Assembly: GCA_016931965.1 (NCBI GenBank)
Contig: JAFGDT010000115.1
Coordinates: forward strand, 62,001-126,000
DNA length: 64,000 nt
Reading direction: 5' to 3'
Origin: a bacterium
GTDB lineage: Bacteria; Zhuqueibacterota; QNDG01; DSAB01
In this document: one piece after another, positions 40,176-51,415 of the stretch
Layout of the letters: each line of letters opens with the position of its first letter
How positions within the stretch are numbered: the stretch's first letter is position 1
Notes under the pieces: model-generated
Databases searched by the model: none
Told to the model about the DNA's origin: nothing
Seen by the model: only the letters and a program-made list of their open reading frames with translations
Position numbers and translations under genes: made by a program

Positions 40176-40179
40176 GGAT

Positions 40180-41136
40180 CTAAGATGTTTGGTGTTTTTT
40201 TAAAGCCATATCAACCAGTACGGCGACAATAATGACCGATCCAATGATAATTTGCTGTATAAAAGAGGAAATTCCCAACAGATTGAGCCCGTTCCGGAGC
40301 ACCCCCATAATAAAAGCGCCTATCAGCGTTCCGATAACAGTTCCCTCCCCTCCCATTAAGCTCGACCCCCCTATCACTACGGCAGCAATCGCATCCAGTT
40401 CATACATCATACCTGCAATTGGTTGAGCTGAATTCAAACGAGCCGACAAAAGTACCGCAGCTGTGCCACTGAACAATCCACAGATTCCATATACAATCGT
40501 TTTATAAAATTTCACATTTACTCCGGATAAAATTGCCGCCTCCTCATTACCCCCTATCGCATAGGTATACCTCCCCAGTTTCGTACTTTTGAGAACAAAA
40601 TGTGCCACAATGTAAATCATAATCATCATAACAACAGGCATCGGGATACGAAGGATCTCTCCGGTAGCCAAAAAACGAAAATCTGCTGAAAAACCCGATA
40701 TGGGCCTTCCTTGCGTAAACAGCAGAGCCGTCCCTCTTGCCACGCTCATCATACCCAGGGTTGAAATAAAAGGTGGAAGCCGTCCTTGAGTAATCAGGAT
40801 ACCGTTCACCAATCCGCATAGAAAACCGACCCCCAAACCCATCATAATCGCAAAGGGAAGCGGAACACCCCGATGAAGCGTGCTCGCCAGAACGACCCCG
40901 GCAAGAGCAACGATCGATCCTACAGAGAGATCGATCCCCGCAGAGATAATGACAAAAGTCATGCCCACGGCAATAATGGCATTAATGGAAGTCTGCTGAG
41001 CCACATTCAATAGATTGGAAAATGTCAGGAAAAAGGGAGAGAATATCCATAACACGACAATCAACACAAAAAGACCGATCAGTGTCCCAAACTGGCGTCC
41101 ATGATGAATAAGAAAATTTTTTATCTGTTTATTCAT
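40180..41136 (-). CDS. Sugar ABC transporter permease (RbsC-like)
   Basis: TFVIISAGIDLSVGSIVALAGV; GGSSLMGGEGTVIGTLIGAFIMGVLRNGLNLLG. Confidence 0.95.
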   Translation of the reverse strand: MNKQIKNFLIHHGRQFGTLIGLFVLIVVLWIFSPFFLTFSNLLNVAQQTSINAIIAVGMTFVIISAGIDLSVGSIVALAGVVLASTLHRGVPLPFAIMMGLGVGFLCGLVNGILITQGRLPPFISTLGMMSVARGTALLFTQGRPISGFSADFRFLATGEILRIPMPVVMMIMIYIVAHFVLKSTKLGRYTYAIGGNEEAAILSGVNVKFYKTIVYGICGLFSGTAAVLLSARLNSAQPIAGMMYELDAIAAVVIGGSSLMGGEGTVIGTLIGAFIMGVLRNGLNLLGISSFIQQIIIGSVIIVAVLVDMALKKHQTS

Positions 41137-42628
41137 TTTTCACTCCCAACGCACATTGCAATATGGTTTCCTGTGCGGATTCATCAGGTAAAAACTCTCC
41201 CGCTATGTGACCGTGACGCATAACCAGAATGCGGTCGCTCATTCCCAGGATCTCTGGCATTTCGGATGACATCATAATAAGTCCTGACCCATTCTTTGTG
41301 AGCCTGTTCATCCATTGATAAATTTCAACTTTCGATCCCACATCAATACCCCGGGTGGGTTCATCAAAAATAAAAATATCGGCCTGAGTGGCCAACCATT
41401 TACCCATCACCACTTTTTGTTGATTCCCGCCACTTAAATACTTAACCTTCTGTCTGGATCCTGTTGTTTTTATCTTGAGCTCTTTAATGTATCGTTCTGT
41501 GATAAGATTTTCTTTTTGTACATCCATCATTCCCCAGCGTGAAAAACGTTCAATACTGGGGAGACAGATATTTTCTTGAAGAGATTGCTTGAGTATCAAT
41601 CCCTGGGACTTTCGGTCTTCTGTCAGGAAACCAATACCCAGATTGATTGCCTTTCGAGGCGATTGAATTGTGATCATTTTCCCTTTAAAAACAAATTGGC
41701 CATTGTCAAACTGATCCACTCCAAATAGGATTCGAGCCAATTCAGTCCTTCCGGCACCCATAAGCCCGGTAATACCTAAAATCTCACCCCGATGTAAAGA
41801 AAAAGTGATGTCTTTCAATATACCTTTTTTGTTCACATTTTCAACTCTGAGAATCTCCTCTCCCGCCTGCATCCTTATCCGCGGATATTGTTCTTTCAAT
41901 TCCCGATTCACCATCATTTTAATCAAATCCGTCTTCTGAATTTGATCCATATCACAAGTCCCGATATGTCTGCCATCACGAAGTACGGTCACTCTGTCAC
42001 CAATATCATACGCCTCTTCAAGACGATGAGAGATAAATATGATCGAAACACCCTTTTTTTTCAATCGACGAATCATCGAAAAAAGATCCTGAATCTCGCG
42101 GTCTGTCAGCGTTGAGGTGGGCTCATCCATAATGAGTATTTTGGCATCCATAGATAAAGCCTTGGCCACTTCAACCATCTGCTTCTGAGCAACGCCAAGT
42201 GTACGAACCGGAGCATGCACATCAATGGCCACACCCAGATCATCCAGAATTTCCTCCGCCTTTCGAATCATCTCTCCACGATTGGTGACTCCCGGTATAG
42301 ATACAGGTTCACGCCCGAGAAAAATGTTTTCATACACATTCAAATGAGGCACCAAATTGAATTCCTGATAGATCGTGGAGATACCCAGTGTCTGGGCATG
42401 CCGGGGATTTTTTATGTCGATTTCAACACCTTCAAGTTTAATCAAACCGGATGTTTTTTGATAGGCTCCGCTCAATATTTTGATTAATGTCGATTTACCA
42501 GCACCGTTTTCTCCTAACAGAATATGGACTTCTCCCCGCTGGAGATCAAAGTCAACATCATCTAATGCGATAACGCCTGGAAAGACTTGTCGGATATGAA
42601 ACATTTGTAGCATAATTTTATCGATCAT
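41129..42628 (-). CDS. Sugar ABC transporter ATP-binding protein (RbsA-like, two ABC domains)
   Basis: GENGAGKSTLIKILSGAY; ILIMDEPTSTLTDREI; GLMGAGRTELARILFG; LSGGNQQKVVMGKWLATQADIFIFDEPTRGIDVG. Confidence 0.95.
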   Translation of the reverse strand: MIDKIMLQMFHIRQVFPGVIALDDVDFDLQRGEVHILLGENGAGKSTLIKILSGAYQKTSGLIKLEGVEIDIKNPRHAQTLGISTIYQEFNLVPHLNVYENIFLGREPVSIPGVTNRGEMIRKAEEILDDLGVAIDVHAPVRTLGVAQKQMVEVAKALSMDAKILIMDEPTSTLTDREIQDLFSMIRRLKKKGVSIIFISHRLEEAYDIGDRVTVLRDGRHIGTCDMDQIQKTDLIKMMVNRELKEQYPRIRMQAGEEILRVENVNKKGILKDITFSLHRGEILGITGLMGAGRTELARILFGVDQFDNGQFVFKGKMITIQSPRKAINLGIGFLTEDRKSQGLILKQSLQENICLPSIERFSRWGMMDVQKENLITERYIKELKIKTTGSRQKVKYLSGGNQQKVVMGKWLATQADIFIFDEPTRGIDVGSKVEIYQWMNRLTKNGSGLIMMSSEMPEILGMSDRILVMRHGHIAGEFLPDESAQETILQCALGVKNE

Positions 42629-42742
42629 AAAGAAATCCTGAAATCAAATAACGAAAAGTGAAAAAGAGCATGGGTTGGATATAAACTCAAATGAGAGGCG
42701 CCTATTTGACTGTTGAGTGCTGTCGATTCGTTTGCTTTGATC

Positions 42743-43723
42743 TCATTCCACATTGATTGCATCATAAATATAAAGGTTCGATTCATCATCTTCAGGCACA
42801 AAATAAAACCTGAGATGCTCATCAACCAATTCAAAAAAGAAAGGATTGTTATTCATTACCAGATCGGGTTTAATCCAGACAACAAAAGGAACCTGATGTA
42901 CGGCAACAAGCAGATCAAGATTAACCAGATCCAATCCCCCCAAAGCAATGTCACCCATATTGGGAATAGCATATTTATTTAATCCACTGCAGATCATCAA
43001 CTGATCCGTCAGGTAGTGACAATCCTGGTAATCAATATAATGATTGCCGTTCAATTTCATGTCATATCGGGGCAATGCGGATGGGTTAGCTGATCCGTTT
43101 CCTGAATCCAGCTCCCACACATAAAATCGTCTCGAACCCCAGCTGACACCGCACAAAGTATGGTTGGATGTATTGTGTATGATTCCACCTATATGATCCT
43201 GAAAACGAAAGATTTCAAGACTTTCTAAAGTAACTGGATTGACACGGTATATGATGGACCTGCTGTTTGGACGGTATTCCGCAACAGGCACCCAGATAAA
43301 TTCCCCATCATAATCTATGCCCCCCGGATGATAAATATCCCCTTCGCCCAATAGAATCTGGGAAATCAGATCCCCTTCTTGGTTAAAATGAAACAAGTGA
43401 CCAACTCCTTTGCCGGGAGTTCTGTCATAACCATCCTGAAGGGTATTAAACCTTTCGGGTCGCTCAACTTGTTCAACCGAAGACATATAATAATCATTCC
43501 CAATTCTAACCATACCCTGGGGATGATAGGTACGAAAATTCAACCTGACGGTATCTGTAAGTCTCCATTCTGTTGATCTGTTCAATTTTTTAAAACACGC
43601 AATAACCTTTTTTAAATCTTGCGCTTCGTGATTCTCTCCAGTCTGATTGATACAAACACTGATGAAAAAAATGAAAATCAATAATAACAATGCCCACACT
43701 TTTTTTATCGGTTTATGCTTCAT
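42743..43723 (-). CDS. Secreted/lipidated propeller-like protein, DUF6454-like
   Basis: Signal-like N-terminus; YHPQGMVRIGNDYYMSSVEQVERPER; GVGHLFHFNQEGDLISQILLGEGDIYHPGGIDYDGEFIWVPVAEYRPNS. Confidence 0.6.
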   Translation of the reverse strand: MKHKPIKKVWALLLLIFIFFISVCINQTGENHEAQDLKKVIACFKKLNRSTEWRLTDTVRLNFRTYHPQGMVRIGNDYYMSSVEQVERPERFNTLQDGYDRTPGKGVGHLFHFNQEGDLISQILLGEGDIYHPGGIDYDGEFIWVPVAEYRPNSRSIIYRVNPVTLESLEIFRFQDHIGGIIHNTSNHTLCGVSWGSRRFYVWELDSGNGSANPSALPRYDMKLNGNHYIDYQDCHYLTDQLMICSGLNKYAIPNMGDIALGGLDLVNLDLLVAVHQVPFVVWIKPDLVMNNNPFFFELVDEHLRFYFVPEDDESNLYIYDAINVE

Positions 43724-43916
43724 TCCATTTCACCCGCTTTTACAGAATGGTTTTTGAATGATATTTTCACAAATCATCTGCCAATCAAGATTGAAAACAA
43801 TGATGCGCTGAGCTTATCATCCAAAAATGGCTGTGACCCTGACACAGGTAAATTTATGAACCAACGTTTCATTTACGTACAGTCATGAATGGGGGTGATG
43901 GACTCCTGCCCCTATT

Positions 43917-45134
43917 TTACCATTGTATGCCATCATTCGATCTGACGGCATGTTCCGGCAGAGGATGATCTTCATTAAAGACTTTGAGACGGTTTGGTTC
44001 TTCAATAATGATGTCACTCTCATCGATTGAGCCGTCCGCTCTTTGAACACGATCCAGTGCAAGATCCAAATGTTTGGCCAGGAAAAAATAGGAGCCGATG
44101 CGTTTTGAATAACCATAATCGTGTCCTTCATCTGGTAAATGAATATTCTCAACTTTATCTTCAGCATCAAACAAATGGTATACATTCTGAATGTATGGAA
44201 ACTCGACAACCGGCGTATTCTTTGTCCAGTCTTCCCCGTCTGAGATAATGAGTTGAGGACGGGGTGCTGCCAACGCAGCTATCTCAACATTGTTGGTTTC
44301 ATGATTTTCGCTTTTATGGATCGGCATCCCACTCTCACAAACACAGCCACCAAAGAAATGCGCTGAGACCTGAACAACCGGAACCGACACATCAATCCGG
44401 TCGTCAACCGCTGTGAGTAAAAACGTTTGTGTGCCTCCACCAGAGGCGCCTGTTATCGCAATACGATCTGGATCAACACCAAGAGACAATAGAAAATCGA
44501 CAGCACGCATGCTGTTCCACAACTGCAATTTTAATGCCTCTGGATGGTCATGTTTCCAGCCGACTTCAGAGAGCTCTCCGTATCCGACCATATCATAGGA
44601 AAACACAACAGCCCCTATTTGAGCCAGGATGGCGCACCGTTTCTGCATATCTGGCCTGTAGCGACCGTAATTATCCGGCTCATTCCAGTGTCCATGTGGA
44701 CAGAGGATTCCGGCAAGAGGTCCTTCTCCTATACCCGGCCGATAAAGACTGCCCGTTACAAAGACACCGGGAAGACTCTCAAAAGCCACATTCTCCACCG
44801 TGTATCCTCTGTAATACCGTTTGTCATACATGATGCTATTCAGCGGACACTTCTGCGGAAGCGGGACAAGACCGGCTCCTTCCAAAATCCCTTCACGAAT
44901 TCGATTGGCCCGCAATTGCCACTCTTCCAGATTAGAGTACGTTCCTTTGAATCGTACAAGCTGGGCTTTGGCTTCTTCTTCACTCTGGTAATAACCCTGA
45001 CAAAGTATGGATTCTGTACTGTGCTGACCGAAGAGCTTGATAAAAAACACCAGAGAAAAAAAGAGGGACAGAAATGATGGTTTCCAGCAATACATATAAA
45101 ATTTTTCTTGCATCACCATTTTTCTCCTATTCAT
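43917..45134 (-). CDS. Secreted alpha/beta hydrolase, acetyl-xylan-esterase-like
   Basis: [75 protein letters not shown]. Confidence 0.8.
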   Translation of the reverse strand: MNRRKMVMQEKFYMYCWKPSFLSLFFSLVFFIKLFGQHSTESILCQGYYQSEEEAKAQLVRFKGTYSNLEEWQLRANRIREGILEGAGLVPLPQKCPLNSIMYDKRYYRGYTVENVAFESLPGVFVTGSLYRPGIGEGPLAGILCPHGHWNEPDNYGRYRPDMQKRCAILAQIGAVVFSYDMVGYGELSEVGWKHDHPEALKLQLWNSMRAVDFLLSLGVDPDRIAITGASGGGTQTFLLTAVDDRIDVSVPVVQVSAHFFGGCVCESGMPIHKSENHETNNVEIAALAAPRPQLIISDGEDWTKNTPVVEFPYIQNVYHLFDAEDKVENIHLPDEGHDYGYSKRIGSYFFLAKHLDLALDRVQRADGSIDESDIIIEEPNRLKVFNEDHPLPEHAVRSNDGIQW

Positions 45135-45615
45135 TTGATTTCATTTTTACATCAAGGAATAAAAACATCACCCCATTTGAGAAAAGACAAACTTTACAGC
45201 ATGCTGACATTTACTGAACAATCTTAAATGATCTAATAAATAAGGTAAAATGATCACCTAGAAAGAGGTTCATAAAGACAGAAGAAAATATTACCAAGCT
45301 ATTTCACCCGACATTTCACCTGTGTTTCTTTTTGAAACACCTTGAATATGATCCTTGTTGTAGAAACAATAAAAAAAGTATAACAAATTAAATATACAAT
45401 TTCAAGCGAAAAGAGACATCATCTATTCTTCTATTTTTTTAGAAAAAATAAGTTTATATTTCAATGGACAAGGACATTTATAAACAACATTCAAACAAAA
45501 AGAAAGAGATCATAAATCAACAATGAAAAGCCATTGTTTCTTTCTATTGTAATTCGGAGACATATTAAGTAAGCAGGAAATTTTGCTTTCTTAATATTTT
45601 GTAATGTTAAAAACA

Positions 45616-45644
45616 TTGACTTTATGATAAATTTATTGTATATT
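45616..45644 (+). promoter_or_regulatory. Putative sigma70 promoter TTGACT-N17-TATATT for TPR lipoprotein
   Basis: TTGACT 45616-45621, 17-nt spacer, TATATT 45639-45644; AAAGGGAGG before ATG 45698. Confidence 0.65.
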
Positions 45645-45697
45645 TGAAGACTTGTTTTTTATTTGTATTCGTTTTTATGAAAGGGAGGTATTAGCCG

Positions 45698-46729
45698 ATG
45701 AAAAAAGTACTATTGCTAACGATGATGGCTTCACTCGCAACAATTCTCTTGCTAACCAGTTGTTCTCAAACAACAGTCTCTTCCGCAAAAATTTATATGA
45801 ACCAATTCGAATACGATCAAGCCATTGAACAATGTGAACTCGCCATTGAGCAAAAACCGGACAATCCTGAAGCTTATTTTATCATGGGTCGAGCATACGG
45901 TTTTAAAAAAATGTATCGCGAAATGAATGACGCATTTATCAAATCGCTCGAACTTTCCAATAAATATGCTTCTGATATCAGAGAAGACCGTCAAAAACAC
46001 TGGACGGATTTACAAAATGCCGGTGTGACTTCATTAAAACAAAACAGAATCAGTGATGCCATTGAAGAATTTTCAATGGCCATTGAGCTCGTTCCTGAGG
46101 AAACGGTTCCTTATAAAAATCTGGCCTTAGCTTATATCCAGAACAGAAATGATTCATTGGCTACACAAACTTATGAAAAAATACTGGAAATTGACCCCGA
46201 AGATCTTGAATCAAAGGGAATCCTCGGTGCACTCTATTATCGTAATCGGGACTATAACAATGCAATCGCTCATCTTGAACAGGTTGTCAATAATGCGGAC
46301 CCCACATCTTCTGCTTATTCCCAGGCTGTCTTTAATCTGGCCCTGGCTTATGATATGACGGAGCAATCAGACAAAGCCCTTGAAACCTATAAGAATGCTC
46401 TGGAAGTAAATCCCGATGAACAAAATCTTCTATTTAATATGGGTCGTTTGTATATAGTACAGCAGGATTACGAAAACGCGATAGTATATCTTAAAAGGGT
46501 TCTTGAACAGAATCCCGACGATCTCGAAGCCAATAGAACTATTGGATCGTGCTACAATCTGTTGAATAAATTCGAAGAAGCAATTCCTTATTTAGAGAAG
46601 GCTGTTGAACTGGATCCCAACGATGCCAATGCATGGAATCAGATGGGTATTGCCTATATCCGTACAGGACAAGGGGAAAAAGGGCAGGCAGCTTTTGATA
46701 AGGTCTTGGAGCTGCAAAATAACCAATAA
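45698..46729 (+). CDS. TPR-repeat lipoprotein
   Basis: LLLTSCSQ lipobox; repeated A-x-x-x-Y/F-x-x-A-L-x-x-x-P TPR pattern. Confidence 0.9.
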   Translation: MKKVLLLTMMASLATILLLTSCSQTTVSSAKIYMNQFEYDQAIEQCELAIEQKPDNPEAYFIMGRAYGFKKMYREMNDAFIKSLELSNKYASDIREDRQKHWTDLQNAGVTSLKQNRISDAIEEFSMAIELVPEETVPYKNLALAYIQNRNDSLATQTYEKILEIDPEDLESKGILGALYYRNRDYNNAIAHLEQVVNNADPTSSAYSQAVFNLALAYDMTEQSDKALETYKNALEVNPDEQNLLFNMGRLYIVQQDYENAIVYLKRVLEQNPDDLEANRTIGSCYNLLNKFEEAIPYLEKAVELDPNDANAWNQMGIAYIRTGQGEKGQAAFDKVLELQNNQ

Positions 46730-46755
46730 AATTTTATTAAATCTTTCCTAAATCG

Positions 46756-46789
46756 AAGGGGTCGAATTGAACAGTTCGACCCCTTTTTC
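46756..46789 (+). terminator. Rho-independent terminator of TPR lipoprotein gene
   Basis: AAGGGGTCGAA-TTGAACAG-TTCGACCCCTT then TTTCTT. Confidence 0.85.
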
Positions 46790-46840
46790 TTAAATACAAG
46801 TTTATCCATTATTCATCTCATCGATAAAAACATCCTTCAT

Positions 46841-47239
46841 TTATGGTTCTTGCTCAAATTGGTTGATTCTATTTTGATAATAGAGACATTGTTCATTGGA
46901 AATGAAACGAACCAATTCAGCGACAGTGAAAGGCTTTGTCAATCGAGGATATTGATAAAGCATCTTTTTCTCTGGATCCTCTTCATCAAATCCATATGCA
47001 GACATGAGAATAATTCGAACCTGCGGATATTTTTCACGGAGTTGTGAAACCATTGTGTACCCATCCATAGGAGCCATACGAATATCGGATACAACAATTT
47101 CACACATATCTTCTTCCATAATCTTAAAAGCCTCTTTGCCATTCCGAGCTTCCCTAACGGTAAAATCAGAACGCTTAAGACCGATTGAAAGTGTTTTTAA
47201 AACGTTTTTCTCATCGTCAACGATAAGAACCTGTGACAT
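46841..47239 (-). CDS. Single-domain response regulator (CheY-like receiver)
   Basis: VLIVDDEKNVLKTLSIGLKRSDFTVREARNGKEAFKIME..VVSDIRMAPMDGY..LMSAYG..TKPF. Confidence 0.92.
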   Translation of the reverse strand: MSQVLIVDDEKNVLKTLSIGLKRSDFTVREARNGKEAFKIMEEDMCEIVVSDIRMAPMDGYTMVSQLREKYPQVRIILMSAYGFDEEDPEKKMLYQYPRLTKPFTVAELVRFISNEQCLYYQNRINQFEQEP

Positions 47240-47505
47240 TCCGTTTTCTCCTTAACCAGAATTATGCAGTTGGAAATAAAATGACAAATATCATGCCAGA
47301 TTCCATCAATTTATAGGATAATATTATTGTCATTATTAACAAAAAGTTATGGGAATAAAAAAAGTTAACTTTTCCCCTTCACCATTGTGGCAATGGAAAA
47401 AAGTTTCATAATTGAATAGTTAAAATTTCAGAATGTATTGAAAATCAAATATTTGAATTCAGAATATAGATCTTTTTGTCATGCATAAGCCATCTTGAAA
47501 AGCGT

Positions 47506-48879
47506 TTACTCTTTTCTTTTTGGTTCAATTCCATAGGCTTTCAGTTTTCTCCAAAGCGTCGTTGTTGAAATACCAAGGACCTCTGAAGCTTTTTTCTGAT
47601 TCCAAGTATATTTTTCCAATGTTTTTAAGATATAATGTTTTTCCAACTTATCCAGTGTCGTCTCTTCAATACTCTCTTCCTGGATCGTCGTTTTCTTCTG
47701 AGTATCATGGATGTAGGATGGAAGGTCATCCCGGGTGATCACATTACGATTTGTTAAAATAACCGCCCTTTCTATCACGTTTTCTAATTCCCTGACATTT
47801 CCAGGCCAATCATATCCGGTAAGTATTTTTATTGCATCCATTGAAACCGATTCTATTTTCTTTTTCGACTTCGTTAAATATCTTTCAAGAAAATGATTAA
47901 TCAACAGAGGAATATCATCCCTTCTATTTCTTAATGGAGGCACATGAATCGGAATCACGTTTAATCGATAGTACAGATCTTCTCGAAAAGTGCCTTCTTC
48001 AATGGCTTTTTCCAGGTCTTGATTCGTTGCAGCCAAAAGGCGAACATCCACATAAACAGGTTCATTCTCACCTACCCGTCGGATTTCCCCATCCTGAAGA
48101 AAGCGGAGCAGTTTGACCTGTGTTGAGGGAGCTGTTTCTCCAATTTCATCTAAAAATAGAGTCCCGCCATTGGCCTCCTGAAATAACCCTCTCTTTTCTC
48201 GAATAGCCCCGGTAAAGGCGCCCCTGACATGCCCGAAGAGTTCACTCTCCTGCAAGTTTTCAGGTAAAGCTCCACAATTAATGGTCACAAAAGACCGGTT
48301 TTTTCTTCGACTGTGGAGATGGATGGCTTTGGCTATGAGTTCTTTACCCGTTCCGCTTTCCCCTGAAATAAGTATGGTGCTATCTGTCGGGGCTACTTTG
48401 GCAACCATGGAAAAAACATTGCGCATTTCATTGGAATTCCCAATGATATTTTCAAATTTATATTTTTCCTCCAATTCATCCTGAAGTTGCTCAACCTCAA
48501 CCAACAATTCTTTTCGTTCCAAAGCTTTGCCGACAACGATAAGAAACTCATCCTTGTCGAATGGCTTTTGAATATAATCATAAGCTCCCAGTTTCATGGC
48601 CTCCACACCACTCTCAACAGTTCCATAGGCCGTCATCACAACAACCTCTGTTAAGGGATTGATCTTTTTGACCATTTGAAGAACTTCCAACCCACCCATC
48701 GGTTTCATCTTCAGATCGGTAATAACCAAATCATAAGCAGTTTGTTTCAATTTCTCAGCCGCATCCTCACCATTTGCTGCTTCATCTACTTTGTATCCAC
48801 TTTTCTGCAGAAAAACAGAAAGCGTTGAACGAACAGATTTTTCGTCATCGATCAGAAGTACATCTGCCATATTGTACAA
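47506..48879 (-). CDS. Sigma54-dependent response regulator (NtrC family)
   Basis: Receiver (VLLIDDEKS..ITDLKMKPMGG), AAA+ GESGTGKELIAKAIH, GAFTGA, NVRELENVIERA, Fis-type HTH NQKKASEVLGISTTTLWRKLK. Confidence 0.96.
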   Translation of the reverse strand: MYNMADVLLIDDEKSVRSTLSVFLQKSGYKVDEAANGEDAAEKLKQTAYDLVITDLKMKPMGGLEVLQMVKKINPLTEVVVMTAYGTVESGVEAMKLGAYDYIQKPFDKDEFLIVVGKALERKELLVEVEQLQDELEEKYKFENIIGNSNEMRNVFSMVAKVAPTDSTILISGESGTGKELIAKAIHLHSRRKNRSFVTINCGALPENLQESELFGHVRGAFTGAIREKRGLFQEANGGTLFLDEIGETAPSTQVKLLRFLQDGEIRRVGENEPVYVDVRLLAATNQDLEKAIEEGTFREDLYYRLNVIPIHVPPLRNRRDDIPLLINHFLERYLTKSKKKIESVSMDAIKILTGYDWPGNVRELENVIERAVILTNRNVITRDDLPSYIHDTQKKTTIQEESIEETTLDKLEKHYILKTLEKYTWNQKKASEVLGISTTTLWRKLKAYGIEPKRKE

Positions 48880-48884
48880 TTCCT

Positions 48885-50480
48885 TTATTCTTTTCTATTA
48901 CTTTTTTGTATTGGTAAAATGACAGAGAAAGTAGTCCGTTTACCCGGTTTACTCTCAACATGTATTTCGCCATCGTGTTCACTAATAATGCGCTTACAAA
49001 TTGCCAGCCCCATACCGGTACCCTTTTCTTTGGTCGAATAAAATGGTTGAAATATTTTTGGCAACTCCTCTTTGGGAATGCCGATACCCGAATCTGAAAT
49101 GAGTATCAAAACCTGATACATTCCTCCATGTTTTACTTTCTGAGAATGAATTGCCAGAACACCACCATCTTGAATTGCATCCAGTCCATTGAGTAATAAA
49201 TTTGTGATGACCTGCCGAATCTGATAACGATCGATAAGAAGTTCTGGAAGGTCATCATCATAATGTTCCATCCAGTTCGCCTTACGGCTATTACAATCTT
49301 TCAATTTTTGGACAACATCCCTGAGAAGACTGTTAATATTTTCCTTTTGAAACGAGGGTTTTTTCGGTCTGGTGTATTTTAAGAAATCATCAACAATAAC
49401 TGCCAAATGGTCTGATTCTTCTTTAACGATGTCTAATAATTGTTGACCTTCATCAGAAAGTTGAGGTTCATCTTTGAGCAAATTCACTGATGTGGTAATA
49501 GCCACCAATGGATTGCGGATTTCATGGGCGATGCCGGCTGAAAGCTCCCCAATAGATGCCAATTCTTCACTGCGATTGACTCTTCTTTCCAACTCCTTCT
49601 GTTTCGAAATATCAATCAAAGAGACAAGTCGATTTGATGAATTGGCCATTCGGGTCACAGTCATATGAACATGCTTCACCAAACCCTTTTTATTTACAAA
49701 ATGGCATTCCCAAAACTGTGGGGACTGGTTCATTCCCCTGATCATTTCATTCCTTTTTTGACTTTCGCCACTTAAAAATTGATTCAACGTCATTTTATCA
49801 ATAAGAGCTTCCCTGCTATAGCCGCTCAGGTTTTCGAATGTTTGATTCACTGAACATATCCGTTGTTCGTGATCAATCACAGCCAAACCAATATTCATGG
49901 ACTCAAAAAGGGCGTGATACCGTTTTTCGCTCAATTTTATTTTTTCGTGAAGTTGGGCATTTTCTAAGGCTACTGCCGTCTGCTCCAATGCACTGAACAA
50001 TATTTCTGCATCACCCTTCTTCAAAACCCGATTTGTATGATAAAACGCACCGACAACACCAAATACTTTTCTCCCCTTCAAAATTGGAAAGTATCCGTAA
50101 CTTTGAATTCCCAATTTTTTTAACCAAAGATCGAATGTTTTCGGTCTATCTGCAATGGGTTGATTGATCACCCCCTTTTTTTGCATATAGGCCAGACAGG
50201 CTGGATTTTGAGAATCGGCGGTGATAGAATAACACGTTTTCATTTCACTTGCCTTGAACCCAAAACCTGCCACACCCTCAATCGTATTTGCCTCTTCATT
50301 GATCATGCCAATCCAGGATCGATCAAAACCCCATATCTTAACCAAAGATTCCGAAATGTCCTGTGAAATCTCAATCACTGTACCCGAAGATTTTCTGACA
50401 GCAATCGTTTTACTCATTATTTTAATGGGTACGATTTTGCCCGTCATTTGTTTACACATCATTGCATTTTTTACACTCAT
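48885..50480 (-). CDS. GAF-PAS sensor histidine kinase
   Basis: H-box IGELSAGIAHEIRNPLVAI; N-box NLLLNGLDAI; G-box SDSGIGIPKEELPKIFQPFYSTKEKGTGMGLAIC; precedes the NtrC-type RR in the same direction. Confidence 0.95.
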   Translation of the reverse strand: MSVKNAMMCKQMTGKIVPIKIMSKTIAVRKSSGTVIEISQDISESLVKIWGFDRSWIGMINEEANTIEGVAGFGFKASEMKTCYSITADSQNPACLAYMQKKGVINQPIADRPKTFDLWLKKLGIQSYGYFPILKGRKVFGVVGAFYHTNRVLKKGDAEILFSALEQTAVALENAQLHEKIKLSEKRYHALFESMNIGLAVIDHEQRICSVNQTFENLSGYSREALIDKMTLNQFLSGESQKRNEMIRGMNQSPQFWECHFVNKKGLVKHVHMTVTRMANSSNRLVSLIDISKQKELERRVNRSEELASIGELSAGIAHEIRNPLVAITTSVNLLKDEPQLSDEGQQLLDIVKEESDHLAVIVDDFLKYTRPKKPSFQKENINSLLRDVVQKLKDCNSRKANWMEHYDDDLPELLIDRYQIRQVITNLLLNGLDAIQDGGVLAIHSQKVKHGGMYQVLILISDSGIGIPKEELPKIFQPFYSTKEKGTGMGLAICKRIISEHDGEIHVESKPGKRTTFSVILPIQKSNRKE

Positions 50481-50758
50481 TCAGACTTGATAATAACGCT
50501 TTGGTAAAAGTCTGTCATTCTATTATCAAGGAAACCCACAATTCATTAAGGTTTATATTAATCAAAAAATGATACAATGAATAAGAATGAAAATTTCAAC
50601 TTTTTTACAATATAAATTCTGCAAAGCGCGGCAATATGAGTATTCACTCTATGATAATAATCTCTATTTCCCTTCCTTCATCCATAACTCATTAATTGTT
50701 GACCGCCAAGTTTCGTATAAATCTTTTTGACATTGAATGTGTCAACATATTCAATGTA

Positions 50759-51379
50759 TTAAATTTCAGGTAATGAAGGTCCATACGCTCCCAGAATGGC
50801 ACCTGTAATCCAGCTCCTGACAAGAGAAATCAGGATAACAGCGATAATAATGACAAAGGTATACGGCAGGGATTTTTGCTTTGGAATACCCATCACGATT
50901 GGAAGTCCAATGTAGAGAATATAGAGACCATAAAGTCCTGCAAAAAATATCAGAACGCTTAAGGATGGAATCAGATTCAAAACACCTGCCACCAGCATGG
51001 GTGAATAGCTATAGAGAGCTACCTGGAATCCTTTCACATCATCTCTGGTCGACCCAAAATTGGAAGCCAAAAGGCTGATAATTCTGCCTGTGATCCATAC
51101 ACTGACCACAATCAGAACATAATCAACGACCGAATTGACCAATGAAGCTCCGAATCCGAATCGATAAACACCTGCAAACGGAATTCGGATTCCGACAATC
51201 CATCTTCCCAAAAATGAAGCCAATGCAGGAACAGCAGCTAAAATGAGTAGATACGCTTTGAAAAGAACCGGAATTGTGGTTTGCTCCTGATTGATTGTCT
51301 CCCATGTCTCTCTTGGCTTAAGGACAATCTGTTTTACCCGCTCAATGATCTTTTTCATTTGTTCAACAATATTCTGCAT
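50759..51379 (-). CDS. Yip1-domain membrane protein
   Basis: VKQIVLKPRETWETINQE followed by several TM segments. Confidence 0.75.
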   Translation of the reverse strand: MQNIVEQMKKIIERVKQIVLKPRETWETINQEQTTIPVLFKAYLLILAAVPALASFLGRWIVGIRIPFAGVYRFGFGASLVNSVVDYVLIVVSVWITGRIISLLASNFGSTRDDVKGFQVALYSYSPMLVAGVLNLIPSLSVLIFFAGLYGLYILYIGLPIVMGIPKQKSLPYTFVIIIAVILISLVRSWITGAILGAYGPSLPEI

Positions 51380-51415
51380 CGATGACCTCCTTCTTGAAAT
51401 GAAATAGGCAACATC

